Shown one piece after another: positions 1 to 8,055 of a stretch of 64,000 nucleotides of DNA (position 1 is the stretch's first letter; every line of letters begins with the position of its first letter). The translations under genes and the position numbers were made by a program. The notes below the pieces were generated by a model, which was given only the letters and a program-made list of their open reading frames with translations, was not told the DNA's origin and did no database searches. The stretch is from positions 1 to 64,000 of the forward strand of contig NZ_CAKKLY010000016.1 of the NCBI RefSeq assembly GCF_918698095.1, in the 5' to 3' direction. The DNA comes from Arthrobacter sp. Bi83 (GTDB lineage Bacteria; Actinomycetota; Actinomycetes; Actinomycetales; Micrococcaceae).

Positions 1-47
1 TCCCAACCCGCTCCCCCATCCTTACCGTCAGGGCTGTCGAGGGATGA
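1..47 (+). CDS. Possible 3' end of an upstream ABC permease (partial)
   Basis: The window opens inside a reading frame that stays open to a TGA at 45-47, overlapping the ATG at 44. Its last residues read AVEG-stop. In the second cassette the permease before the same hydrolase ends AVKG-stop with the same ATGA overlap. This suggests cassette A is also preceded by an importer permease. Only about 15 codons are visible and upstream similarity is weak, so this is inference. Confidence 0.28.
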   Translation, partial: PTRSPILTVRAVEG

Positions 48-859
48 CCGCCGAGAACGCACGGCCCGTTCGCCTCGCGGTCGTCCAACACGTCATGCCG
101 GTCGGCGACCCCGAGCACAATCGCAAGCATCTCGCTGATATCGTCGCTGAGCACGGCAACGCCGACCTCATCGTCTTTCCCGAGATGTTTGTCCCTGGCT
201 ATGACCTGAACGTGGTCACCGCACGCAGCTCCGACCTGGCCGAGCACGCGAGGACCGGGCCGACCGCGAGGCTCGTCAAGGACCTGTCGAAGCGGCACGA
301 TGTGACCATCGTGGTCGGGTTCCTTGAGCGCGCCGAGGACGGCAAGTTGTGCAACTCGCTGCTCATCGCGGCTCCCGGTGGCAACCTTGCGACCTACCGC
401 AAGTCCCACCTGTTCCCCGCCGAGCTACCGGTGTTCGAAGCCGGGCACGAGCTGCCGGTGATCGCGACTCCCGCGGGCATCCTTGGGCCGCAGATCTGCT
501 TCGAGCACGCGTTCCCCGCCATTGCGACGACACAGGCCCTCGGGGGCGCCGAAATCCTCGTAATCCCCTCGGCTGTCGGCGCCGACCACGAGCACCTGAT
601 CGAGGTCCGGACACGGGCCCGGGCCCAGGACAATCAGATCTTCGCGATCGCAGCCAACTCCAACTCCCCGGGTTTCTGCGGGCACTCCTTGGTTGTGGAC
701 CCGCGGGGACGGGTCCTTGCGGCGGCCGGCCTCGAAGACGCCGTCCTCTGCACAACGCTCGATCTTTCGGAAATCCCCGCCGAACGCGGTCGCGAGCCCT
801 CGCTCCGGATGGGACGCCCGAACCTTTATATCCTCGGACACAGGGAGGACCAAGCATGA
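44..859 (+). CDS. Carbon-nitrogen hydrolase (nitrilase superfamily), cassette A
   Basis: A 271-residue cytosolic amidase-type enzyme of the nitrilase superfamily, which cleaves amide, carbamoyl or nitrile C-N bonds. The Glu-Lys-Cys triad is visible: E47 in FPEMF, K120 in YRKSHLF and C152 in QICFEHAFP. The length fits a single CN-hydrolase domain. The ATG at 44 overlaps the stop of a possible upstream permease, and its own TGA overlaps the next ATG at 856, so the genes are translationally coupled. It is a close paralogue of the protein at 26113-26928: nearly every residue around the triad is identical, with differences mostly at the N-terminus. The substrate is unknown; context with a glycosidase and a sugar kinase suggests a nitrogen-bearing sugar derivative. 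Confidence 0.9.
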   Translation: MTAENARPVRLAVVQHVMPVGDPEHNRKHLADIVAEHGNADLIVFPEMFVPGYDLNVVTARSSDLAEHARTGPTARLVKDLSKRHDVTIVVGFLERAEDGKLCNSLLIAAPGGNLATYRKSHLFPAELPVFEAGHELPVIATPAGILGPQICFEHAFPAIATTQALGGAEILVIPSAVGADHEHLIEVRTRARAQDNQIFAIAANSNSPGFCGHSLVVDPRGRVLAAAGLEDAVLCTTLDLSEIPAERGREPSLRMGRPNLYILGHREDQA

Positions 860-2571
860 GCAACCGCAAGCCGCGCGATGCCGGCAACGGCCTGCTCGCC
901 GCGTCATTTACCGAGAACGCTATCCTGGCCGTCACGCGACCCCACCCCCAGGTCGGAATGATCGAAGTGACCGGTGCCCGGGAGTTCTCCGAGGACCATG
1001 ACCGCGGTGTCGAGGCCCAGGTCAGGGCATACCGTGGTCATCTAGCCAGTGATGCCTCGGCCGCACTGCAGCTGTTCTCCGACACGCCCGTCACGCTCGA
1101 GGCAGATGCATATACGGCTGGCGCAGGGCTGGCCTGGACTGCCCGGTCCGCTGGAGTGCTCTCGGTCCGGTTTCGCGGTCGCCTACAACGACCGCCCTAC
1201 GCCGAAATCACCGACATCGAGCCCCCGCAGCCGCTCCCGCAGGACACTGTCTTCGAAATCGACGGCCCCGTGCTGGCTCTGCATTCCGCCGCCCTCAGCG
1301 CGCGTGCGACCATCACGGCCTCTTCACCGGCCGGTTCGGTGGGCTGGGTGGAGGTAGCCGGCGGCTTCGAATGCCAAGCCCCTGGTGGGACCTCCACCGA
1401 GCTGTCACTGAGCCTTGAACTCCAGGTCGACGGGGGCCTTCGGGCACCCAGGGGAGGAACCCACGTAGTGCCCGTCACGACCGGAAATCTCGCTGACAGG
1501 GCCAGCCAGGCGGCGCGCGCCTACGCGCTCGGGTGCTGCGCGCTCGATATTACCGAAGACCAGACCTGCGTCGTCACCGACCACCGCCTCCTGCCGCTCT
1601 CCTGGACGCGCGACGCCTACTTCATCGTCCTGCCCCTTTTGCTCCACGGCAAACCAGGGTCGGTTGAGGAAGACGTCTTGCGGCGCCACTTGAACTGGCT
1701 CTTCGGGCCCGCCCGCTCCGGTGGATCCTGGATGCGCAGCCACTTAACCGGGGGGGAGGTCAAAGACCCTGGACTGCAGGCGGACCAACAGCTGTATCCA
1801 GTCCTCGAGCTCGTCGACTTCCGTCGTCGGTTCGGGCGCTGGCCTTCAACGGACCTCACGCATTGGCAGCGGGGCATCGGGGCTGCCTTCAACGACCTCG
1901 TCATCTCACCCGAAACAGGGCTCCTCGTGAGCCAGGAAACCCCGGCCGACGACCCAGCGGAGTACCCTCATAACTTCTCGACCCAGATCTTGTTCTCCGA
2001 GGTGCTCAGCCGGCTCGGCGAGGTCGCCGACGAATTAGGGCTCGACGGCGCCGACCTCACGCGCAAAGCGGGAGAGGTGCGCGAGCAGAGCAAGGCACTA
2101 TTCCGGGTCGACACCGCCTCCGGTGAGGCGGCATACGCCTACGAAATCGACGGCAACGAAGGCTACCGCCTCTACGCCGATGCCAATGACCTCCCGACTG
2201 CCCTAGCAGCAGCATGGGGCTTCTGCTCGCCGGACGACCCTGCCTGGCGCACCACCATGGAAGCGTCCTTCGACCCCGCAGGGCCATACGCCTTGGCCGG
2301 CTCCTTCGGAGGACTCGGCTCAGTGCACACCGGAGGCGTGTGGGCGCTCGGCCTTGTCCAAGAGCTTATCTTCGCGCGAACCATAGTCGACGACGAACGC
2401 CAGACTCACGTCGCAAACGTTCTCGAGGATTTGCTGTCCGAGGATGGCATGTTGCCCGAAACTGCCGACCCGGAGACGGGAGAATGGCTGTCGCGTCACT
2501 GGTTCGGCTGGCCCGGCGCCGCGCTTGCATGCGTGCTCAGCTCCAACGATCTCCGCCCGCAGCTGCACTGA
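856..2571 (+). CDS. Six-hairpin glycoside hydrolase, GH125-like, cassette A
   Basis: A 571-residue protein starting at the ATG that overlaps the hydrolase stop; a longer frame running back to 349 is an artefact. The N-terminal ~200 residues look like a beta-rich domain. The C-terminal two thirds carry motifs arranged as in GH125 (exo-alpha-1,6-mannosidase, an alpha/alpha-six barrel): WTRDAY near residue 249, ADANDLP near 440, GSVHTGGVW near 490, MLPET with a candidate catalytic Glu at 535, and RHWFGWPGA just after. No signal peptide is seen, so it would act on an imported oligosaccharide. It may instead belong to a related glucoamylase or glucosidase group. It ends ~20 residues earlier than its paralogue at 26925-28703. 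Confidence 0.72.
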   Translation: MSNRKPRDAGNGLLAASFTENAILAVTRPHPQVGMIEVTGAREFSEDHDRGVEAQVRAYRGHLASDASAALQLFSDTPVTLEADAYTAGAGLAWTARSAGVLSVRFRGRLQRPPYAEITDIEPPQPLPQDTVFEIDGPVLALHSAALSARATITASSPAGSVGWVEVAGGFECQAPGGTSTELSLSLELQVDGGLRAPRGGTHVVPVTTGNLADRASQAARAYALGCCALDITEDQTCVVTDHRLLPLSWTRDAYFIVLPLLLHGKPGSVEEDVLRRHLNWLFGPARSGGSWMRSHLTGGEVKDPGLQADQQLYPVLELVDFRRRFGRWPSTDLTHWQRGIGAAFNDLVISPETGLLVSQETPADDPAEYPHNFSTQILFSEVLSRLGEVADELGLDGADLTRKAGEVREQSKALFRVDTASGEAAYAYEIDGNEGYRLYADANDLPTALAAAWGFCSPDDPAWRTTMEASFDPAGPYALAGSFGGLGSVHTGGVWALGLVQELIFARTIVDDERQTHVANVLEDLLSEDGMLPETADPETGEWLSRHWFGWPGAALACVLSSNDLRPQLH

Positions 2572-2837
2572 CAAGTGCACAACGAAGAGGCTCCCTTGAA
2601 CTCGAGACTTACAAACCCGCAGCGGAAAAGCGCCGGCGGGCATTTCCCTCGCGCCGGCCGTGGCCGCGGGACTGCCGTCTGCGGTCAGCCCACACTGGCC
2701 CGCACCCATGGCGCAGCATCGGAATCAGTACGGCCTACCCCCACACTGATATCGAATCCGACATCAACCAATGCACTTCCGACGTGGCAGCCCAGCTGGT
2801 GCAGCGGCAAGACTAATCTCTCAGGATCGGAGCAGCC
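2572..2837. other. 266-bp spacer between glycosidase and kinase, cassette A
   Basis: In cassette B these two genes overlap by 4 bases; here they are 266 bases apart. The edges still resemble the cassette B junction (AACGAAGAG near the left edge, GGAGCAGC just before the kinase ATG). This suggests insertion or decay within an originally contiguous junction. A short GC-rich inverted repeat (GCCGGCG/CGCCGGC) lies near 2629-2655. No gene is recognised in it. Confidence 0.5.
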
Positions 2838-3779
2838 ATGAGGACCTCGTCAACCAGAGCCGGTGTCTGCACCGTGATCGGCCTGGACATCGGCGGATCC
2901 AAGACCCACGGCATTAAGCTGGTGAATGGAGCGGTCGTAGAAGACCGGATCGCTGGGAGCGCGAACACGCAGAACGTCAGCACAGCCACTGCTGCCCAGA
3001 ACCTTGCAAACCTACTCAGGGCCCTCGGAGCGGATGAAGCCGAAGAGGTGTTCATCGGAGCCGGTGGCGTGGACACCGACGATGACAAGGATGCGCTTCA
3101 ACGCCTCATCACCCCCCATGTGCAACGAGCAAGGGTGACCATCGTTCATGACACCCGACTGATCCTTGCGGCCGCGGGCGCCCCCACAGGCATTGCGGTA
3201 ATCGCCGGCACCGGCTCCGCCGTCTGGGGCATCGCGCCCGACGGGGCAGAGGCACGAGCCGGAGGCTGGGGCTATCTCCTCGGCGACGAAGGAAGTGGCT
3301 ACTGGCTGGCCGGTGAATCAGTACGCCACGCTCTCCACCGAGCCAACCTAGGGCTCCGCAGGGACGACCTCACTGCGGCGCTGCTGGACGAATGCGGTCT
3401 CGACTCCCCCGAGGAACTGATCAGACTCTTCCATGGCGAGTCTGACCGGACCTACTGGGCGGATAAGTCACGGCTTGTCTTTGACTGCGCCAGAACGGGC
3501 CACCCTGCCAGCGTTGCCCTCATCCAGCAGGCAGGAAAAAGCCTTGCCGATCAAACGGGCCAAGTCGCCGCACGGCTCAGAATCCCCGGCCCCGTGGTCC
3601 TTGGAGGAGGACTTGGCGTAAATCAAACCGCCCTCCAGGAATCTTTCACCACCCACCTGGCGGCGCGCGGACTTACAGAGGTGCGAGTGCTCACAACCGA
3701 GCCTGTGTTTGGCGTCTCCTTCCTTGCGGAAAGAAACACGGACCAAAGCTCCCTGAGCTGGGCTGAACGAACTGCCTGA
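2838..3779 (+). CDS. BadF/BcrA-type sugar kinase (N-acetylglucosamine kinase-like), cassette A
   Basis: A 313-residue ASKHA-fold ATPase/kinase. The phosphate-1 motif GLDIGGSKTHG puts D17 at the start of the ATP site. VHDTR, then AGTGSAVWG, then GWGYLLGDEGSG follow in the order seen in N-acetylglucosamine kinases of the BadF/BadG/BcrA/BcrD family, with the adenosine motif VVLGGGLG near residue 255. The likely role is ATP-dependent phosphorylation of the sugar released by the neighbouring glycosidase. The ATG has GGAGCAG upstream. The paralogue at 28700-29659 shares the same motifs. An activator ATPase is possible but less likely in this context. Confidence 0.85.
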   Translation: MRTSSTRAGVCTVIGLDIGGSKTHGIKLVNGAVVEDRIAGSANTQNVSTATAAQNLANLLRALGADEAEEVFIGAGGVDTDDDKDALQRLITPHVQRARVTIVHDTRLILAAAGAPTGIAVIAGTGSAVWGIAPDGAEARAGGWGYLLGDEGSGYWLAGESVRHALHRANLGLRRDDLTAALLDECGLDSPEELIRLFHGESDRTYWADKSRLVFDCARTGHPASVALIQQAGKSLADQTGQVAARLRIPGPVVLGGGLGVNQTALQESFTTHLAARGLTEVRVLTTEPVFGVSFLAERNTDQSSLSWAERTA

Positions 3780-3929
3780 ATCAACCTGAACGTCAGCTCG
3801 AAAACACACATGATCGATCATGACGTCACCGAACCCGCTCAAGCCAACTTGACCACAATGGAGGACGTCGCAATCAGCCCCTCATTCGGAAGAATCACAC
3901 CCACCCGACCACTGCACAGGCCGTCGATG

Positions 3930-4211
3930 GATGCTCAGACCGGCACGCCGTACTGGGAACATGCCGGGAACGGAGCCATCCGCCGCGGCGACTGGAAGCT
4001 CGTTCCTACTTTCCCCGTGCCTTGGGAGCCGTATAACCTGGCCAAAGATCCCAAGGAATTAAACGACATGGTCACTGAAAACCGTGATCTCGCGGAATCA
4101 CTGCTCGGGGACTGGTCCCAGTGGGCAGACCGCGTCGGAGTCCTGCCCATTGTGCGGATCATTGAGCTCTATTCGCTCCGGGGCCGCCCGGCCATTGAAG
4201 CGTCCGGGTGA
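3930..4211 (+). pseudogene. C-terminal remnant of a sulfatase (arylsulfatase family)
   Basis: The frame open from 3810 to 4211 encodes, from about 3930, a tail typical of formylglycine-dependent sulfatases: YWEHAGNGAIRRGDWKLV, then WEPYNLAKDPKELNDM and WSQWADRVGVLP. In intact enzymes this lies at the end of a ~500-residue protein. The catalytic half with the Cys-x-Pro-x-Arg formylglycine site is absent, and the residues before 3930 do not look like a sulfatase. It is therefore a truncated relic. Its place just after cassette A suggests a sulfated glycoside was once part of the substrate range. Confidence 0.7.
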
Positions 4212-4215
4212 TGCG

Positions 4216-4488
4216 ATGAAACAGGTTGTTGCGCCCGTGATGGAAAGCCGGACCCGGCAGAGGATTGTGTCGCTCCTGTACTCGGCACCCCAGGGACCCT
4301 CCGAGATCGCAACCGCCCTCGGTCTATCCCAGCCCTACATCTCGAACCATCTGGCGGCCCTGAAAAGCCACCAACTGGTGACCTCGCGGCGCGTGGGGCG
4401 CAAGTCGGTGTATGAACTGGAAGGCACGCCACGGGCGGCGATAATGAATGCCCTTTCAAGCCTTGAACCCGCCCCTGTCCGGCGCTAA
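4216..4488 (+). CDS. ArsR-type winged-helix transcriptional regulator
   Basis: A 90-residue protein that is essentially one helix-turn-helix domain. It has RIVSLLYSAPQGPSEIATALG, a recognition helix with SQPYISNHLAALK near residues 38-50, and a wing VTSRRVGRKSVYEL. The ATG at 4216 lies 5 bases after the sulfatase-remnant stop; the frame extends further upstream, but the homology begins here. No metal-binding Cys cluster is visible, so it is not an obvious metal sensor. It may once have controlled the adjoining sulfatase and glycoside genes. Confidence 0.78.
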   Translation: MKQVVAPVMESRTRQRIVSLLYSAPQGPSEIATALGLSQPYISNHLAALKSHQLVTSRRVGRKSVYELEGTPRAAIMNALSSLEPAPVRR

Positions 4489-4950
4489 GGATAAGCCGTA
4501 CACTGCAGCGGTAAGATCTGGGCCGATGGCTCGCCACGGAAGGCCGGTGCCAAGCCCGTTCCTCCTCCGCCGCGGGGGGATGGTTTGAAAAGTTCTCCAA
4601 CCAGAGCAGAAACTCGGGAGGGCATCACGCGCCCGGTGGACTTCGATCCGCCGGGCCAGCCGTCCTCGACTCCGTCCTCGCGCCTTCGTCAGGTAAAGCA
4701 CACCCCAACCTGGCATAGGGGGCCTTATTGGGCCCCAGAACTAAGGGACTTCAATCCGAGTCCACTGAGAGGCTGGGTTCCGCCCCCGCCCACACCCAGG
4801 GACAATTCTCATGGGTTACCCACCGCTACCGCTGCTCCGGGAGCTAATCCAGGGGCTCCCAAATATCCAGCCGTGGATAACCGGATTTGACCCCAACTGT
4901 GGACGGAACAGAGTCACTCAGCGCAGCTTGTCCGAGCCTTGCCAGGTTGA
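4489..4950. other. Non-coding gap between ArsR gene and IS110 element
   Basis: About 460 bases with several overlapping short frames on both strands, none with family resemblance or a convincing start. It contains a small GC hairpin (GGGGCC/GGCCCC) around 4718-4737 and, at 4699-4712, a copy of a motif (CACACCCCAACCTG) that recurs near 21022 and 31455. Confidence 0.5.
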
Positions 4951-4982
4951 CGGAGTATCCGTTATCGACTCTTCTATGGTTG

Positions 4983-6053
4983 TCAACGTAGCAATGGCTG
5001 GGGACTGTTGGCATTGAGTGTGCGGTAGATCCGTCGGGCGAGGTAGCGCTTCACGCACCGACGAATTTCTTTCTTGGTTCGCCCTTCTGCTTGCCGCTTC
5101 GCTACGTATTTGATGGTCGCTGGATCGAACGCCATCCTCGTAAGAGCAACCATGTGAAGGGCTTTGTTCAGGGTCCTGTCGCCGCCGCGGTTGAGCCTAT
5201 GACGGACGGTATTTCCAGATGAAGCGGGAATGGGGTTGACCCCAGCCAGGGAGGCGAAAGCCGCCTCGGAACGTACCCGGCCCTGATGAGACCAAGCGGT
5301 AAGACAAATAGCTGCCGTGACTGGTCCGAAGCCGGATTCCTGCAGCAGCGGCGCCGCTTCGCTTACGTCAACCAGTTCGGTGATCCGGGAGCCGTTTGTT
5401 TTGATCTCAGCGTCAAGGTCGCCGATGCGCTTGGCCAGTCTGACCGCTTCAGAGCGGGCCACCGATACAGCAAGAGCTTCTTCACGGACCCGCCACCGGG
5501 ACACCTCCAGTATCTGACTTCCGCTCAGCGACTTGCGCGCATCGAAACCCAAATCATTGATCCGGAGCAGCGCGGTCAACGCGTTCACGGTCCTGGTCCG
5601 GTCGGTTGTCATCGAATGACGCGCAGTGATTAAGACCCGCAACGCTGCGCGCACCCCTTCGTTCAACCGTGGCCGGCGCAACTTATCCTCTTCCAAGGAA
5701 AGGACGGCAGAAGCGATCCTGTGCGCGTCCAACGGATCCGACTTACCAACCCCACGACGCGGCAGGGCGTCCATGCGCGTGGCTTCAGCAACCTGGTAGC
5801 CGGCAGCTGCGACAGCACCGGCCAACACGGCACCATAAGAAGCCGCGCCCTCAATCACCCATAGAGTGGCCAGATCGGCCTCGGTGCGACGCGCAACCCA
5901 AGCAATGGCGCGGTTGATCCCCGCGCCCGTAGCTGGGAAATCCCGGTTTCCGATCCGTTCGCCGTTTGCCGCGGCAATGATGGCGAAAACGTGCTTCCGG
6001 GCGTGGGTGTCGACACCCACGACAAACGGGTGGGAATACGCAACGATAGTCAT
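4983..6053 (-). CDS. IS110-family transposase (DEDD recombinase)
   Basis: A 356-residue transposase of about full length for the family. The N-terminal RuvC-like domain shows the DEDD acids: D15 in VGVDTH, E68 in VIEGA, and D106 and D109 in KSDPLDAHR. A coiled middle follows. The C-terminal Transposase_20 domain has FASLAGVNPIPASSGN and HRLNRGGDRTLNKALH, which include the serine region used by this family. IS110 enzymes recombine DNA guided by a structured bridge RNA made from the element's non-coding end. The frame is intact, so the copy may be active. Confidence 0.93.
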   Translation of the reverse strand: MTIVAYSHPFVVGVDTHARKHVFAIIAAANGERIGNRDFPATGAGINRAIAWVARRTEADLATLWVIEGAASYGAVLAGAVAAAGYQVAEATRMDALPRRGVGKSDPLDAHRIASAVLSLEEDKLRRPRLNEGVRAALRVLITARHSMTTDRTRTVNALTALLRINDLGFDARKSLSGSQILEVSRWRVREEALAVSVARSEAVRLAKRIGDLDAEIKTNGSRITELVDVSEAAPLLQESGFGPVTAAICLTAWSHQGRVRSEAAFASLAGVNPIPASSGNTVRHRLNRGGDRTLNKALHMVALTRMAFDPATIKYVAKRQAEGRTKKEIRRCVKRYLARRIYRTLNANSPQPLLR

Positions 6054-6262
6054 AGCGGTTCTGGCACCTTCCTCATTTCGCGGACATGGCCAGGCCCGTT
6101 ACGAGCCGGTACCAGTCCGGGTAGAGGTCACTTCGGAACAGCACTGTGACGAGCCACGCCCCACGCGGGAGCGGACAATCTTCTGATCAAGTCACCGATG
6201 TGGGCCGGGCAGGTGCCGGCCGCCCACCCAACGGACGGACAAGTCGATAACAGGACACCCGG
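6054..6262 (-). ncRNA. Candidate IS110 bridge-RNA region
   Basis: On the transposase strand, about 200 non-coding bases lie between the inverted end and the start codon, the position from which IS110-group bridge RNAs are transcribed. The part nearest the end folds into an imperfect stem-loop (GTGGGC/GCCCAC arms, + strand 6200-6227), as expected for the 5' stem-loop. Further self-complementary stretches follow. I cannot assign the target- and donor-binding loops by eye. Confidence 0.38.
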
Positions 6263-6701
6263 GCACGGGGCCAAGCGTTTAATGAGTCACGACCGAGGGG
6301 TGGAACGGCCTGCACCTACTCTGCCAGCCAATCCCAGACCAGCCACCCCAATCCTCACAGGCGTTTGAAAATAGGCGGGGGAGTTACTTAAGGGCGTTCC
6401 GTGAGCACGGCCATCTAATGAGAGAATCGTGCATCTGATCCGCGGTTCTGCGGCGCCCTTCACCGATGCGGTGGGGATTGGCGCAGTCAATGATGAGGCT
6501 ACGGTGTGAAGTGACGCTCGCCGATTACCCAGTCTTCGAACGATCAGGCGACCCCTGCAGTTTAAACTCCACCGCGGCCACACTGTGATCAAGGGCGCGT
6601 CCCAGATGCCCGGCCTGGCAACGGAAAATCTAGTAGCTACTCCCCCTGCCGCTTGTCGTCTGGTTGGCGAAATCTTTACGGTTTGCTCAACCAGAGCGGC
6701 G
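6263..6701. other. Gap between IS110 element and the ABC operon
   Basis: About 440 bases without a recognisable gene. The short frame on the minus strand (6287-6592) shows no family resemblance and no good start. It is probably decayed sequence beside the IS. Confidence 0.45.
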
Positions 6702-6730
6702 GGCCAGGGAAGGTCTGGCCTTCCCTGGCC
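6702..6730 (-). terminator. Strong hairpin terminator of the ABC importer operon
   Basis: A perfect 12-bp inverted repeat, GGCCAGGGAAGG at 6702-6713 and CCTTCCCTGGCC at 6719-6730, closes a 5-base loop. It lies 69 bases beyond the permease stop. There is no clear T-tract on either side, so it may act bidirectionally or as an mRNA-stabilising end. Confidence 0.7.
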
Positions 6731-6798
6731 GGCTGGCTGACTAATCCTGACCGGAAATGGGTTAGCGGGTCAGTTTCTGAGCTTGAATGCCCTGGTTC

Positions 6799-8055
6799 TT
6801 AGGCCCTGCCGTGGGAGGTCCGGGACCGCCGTGCGACGGAGTCGAGCATGACGGCCAGGAGGAGCACGACGCCGGTGACCATGAAGCGGAAGGAGGAGTC
6901 CAGGTTCAGCAGCGTGAGTCCGCTGGAGATGGACTGGATGACGATGATGCCGAGGATGGCCGCGAACGCGCTTCCGCGTCCTCCGAAGAGGCTTGTTCCG
7001 CCGATGACGGCGGCTGCGATGGCGTTGAGGTTGACGTCGCCGGTTCCGCTTCCCTGGTTGGCTGCTGCGAGGCGGGCGGCTCCGAGGAGTCCGCCTACTG
7101 CTGCCAGGGTGGAGCAGGTGATGAACACGGAGGTGTAGATGGCTTTGACGTTGATGCCGGCGCGGCGGGCCGCTTCGGGGTTCCCGCCGACGGCGTAGAC
7201 GGACCGGCCCCACCGGGTGCGCTTGAGGAGGTAGTTGAGGATGAGCGTCAGGGCGATGAATAGGACGAACATCCAGCCGACGCCGCGGCCCTGGTTGAGG
7301 TACAGGACGGTGACGCCGAGGGCGACCAGCAGGAGGACGGCCCGGAGCGTGATGTTCTGGAGCGACATCGCGGACAGTCCGGCGTTTTTGCGGGCGCGGG
7401 CGTGGACGTAGTCGGTGGCGAACAGGCTGGCGGCTGCGGCTGCCACGAGGAGGTATGACAGCCATGCCGGGACGAAGGCGAGCTGCGCGAAGTAGACCAG
7501 GGGTGAGTCGAAGGGCAGGTTGATGGAGCCTTTGGCGCCCAGGATGTAGAGCTGAAGTCCGAGGAAGCCGAGGAGGGCTGCGAGGGTGATCACGAAGCTG
7601 GGGACGCCGAAGCGGTTGAAGATTTGTCCGTAGATCCATCCGATGGCTGCGCCGAGTCCGATGGTGACCAGGACGACGAGCCAGGCGGGCCAGCCCATGT
7701 TCACGGACGTGACGGCGACGACGGCGGCGGAGAGTCCGCTGACGGAGCCGACGGAGAGGTCGATCTGGGCGACGAGGAGTACGGAGACGATGCCCAGGGC
7801 GATGATGCCGACCGCGGAGCTTTCCATGGCGAGGTTGACCAGGTTGGCGGGGGACAGAAAGATCGGGTTCAGGATCTGCAGGACGGCCCAGATGATGATC
7901 AGACCGCCGATGACGGGCAGGACGCCGAGGTCGCCGGAGCGGGTGCGGTCCAGGAAGGCTTTGTACTGTCCGCGCAGTCCGGTCCGGTCTTGGAGCCGTT
8001 CGTCCTGCAGGTCGAGCGCGAGGGCGCCGGGGGTGGGTTGGGTCTTGGTGTTCAT
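6799..8055 (-). CDS. Sugar ABC transporter permease (RbsC/XylH type)
   Basis: A 418-residue integral membrane protein of the CUT2 sugar importer class with about ten or more hydrophobic segments. The family hallmarks are IDLSVGSVSGLSA near residues 97-109, GVPSFVITLAAL, and the ATPase-contacting loop with YAVGGNPEAARRAGI, then VIGGTSLFGGRGS. The length matches XylH (~390-420) better than RbsC (~320). It starts 4 bases inside the ATPase gene (8052-8055), so the two are coupled. It is the last gene of the minus-strand operon whose binding protein lies at 8964-10040. Confidence 0.92.
   Translation of the reverse strand: MNTKTQPTPGALALDLQDERLQDRTGLRGQYKAFLDRTRSGDLGVLPVIGGLIIIWAVLQILNPIFLSPANLVNLAMESSAVGIIALGIVSVLLVAQIDLSVGSVSGLSAAVVAVTSVNMGWPAWLVVLVTIGLGAAIGWIYGQIFNRFGVPSFVITLAALLGFLGLQLYILGAKGSINLPFDSPLVYFAQLAFVPAWLSYLLVAAAAASLFATDYVHARARKNAGLSAMSLQNITLRAVLLLVALGVTVLYLNQGRGVGWMFVLFIALTLILNYLLKRTRWGRSVYAVGGNPEAARRAGINVKAIYTSVFITCSTLAAVGGLLGAARLAAANQGSGTGDVNLNAIAAAVIGGTSLFGGRGSAFAAILGIIVIQSISSGLTLLNLDSSFRFMVTGVVLLLAVMLDSVARRSRTSHGRA

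Larger units (their letters stand above)
4951..6262 (-). mobile_element. IS110-family insertion sequence
   Basis: The element holds one transposase gene and a ~200-base non-coding stretch upstream of it. GTTATCGACT at 4961-4970 occurs inverted at 6242-6251. The match extends outwards imperfectly (GTATCC against GTGTCC), giving a 10-bp perfect core within a ~17-bp imperfect inverted repeat at both sides of the gene. Exact ends are not proven because IS110 elements make no target duplication. The short downstream (~25 bp) and long upstream non-coding end is the layout of the IS110 group rather than IS1111. Confidence 0.7.

Noticed and set aside
349-855. Upstream extension of the GH125-like frame
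   Set aside because: It overlaps the hydrolase gene out of frame and is Arg/Gly-rich; the coupled ATG at 856 matches the paralogue's start.
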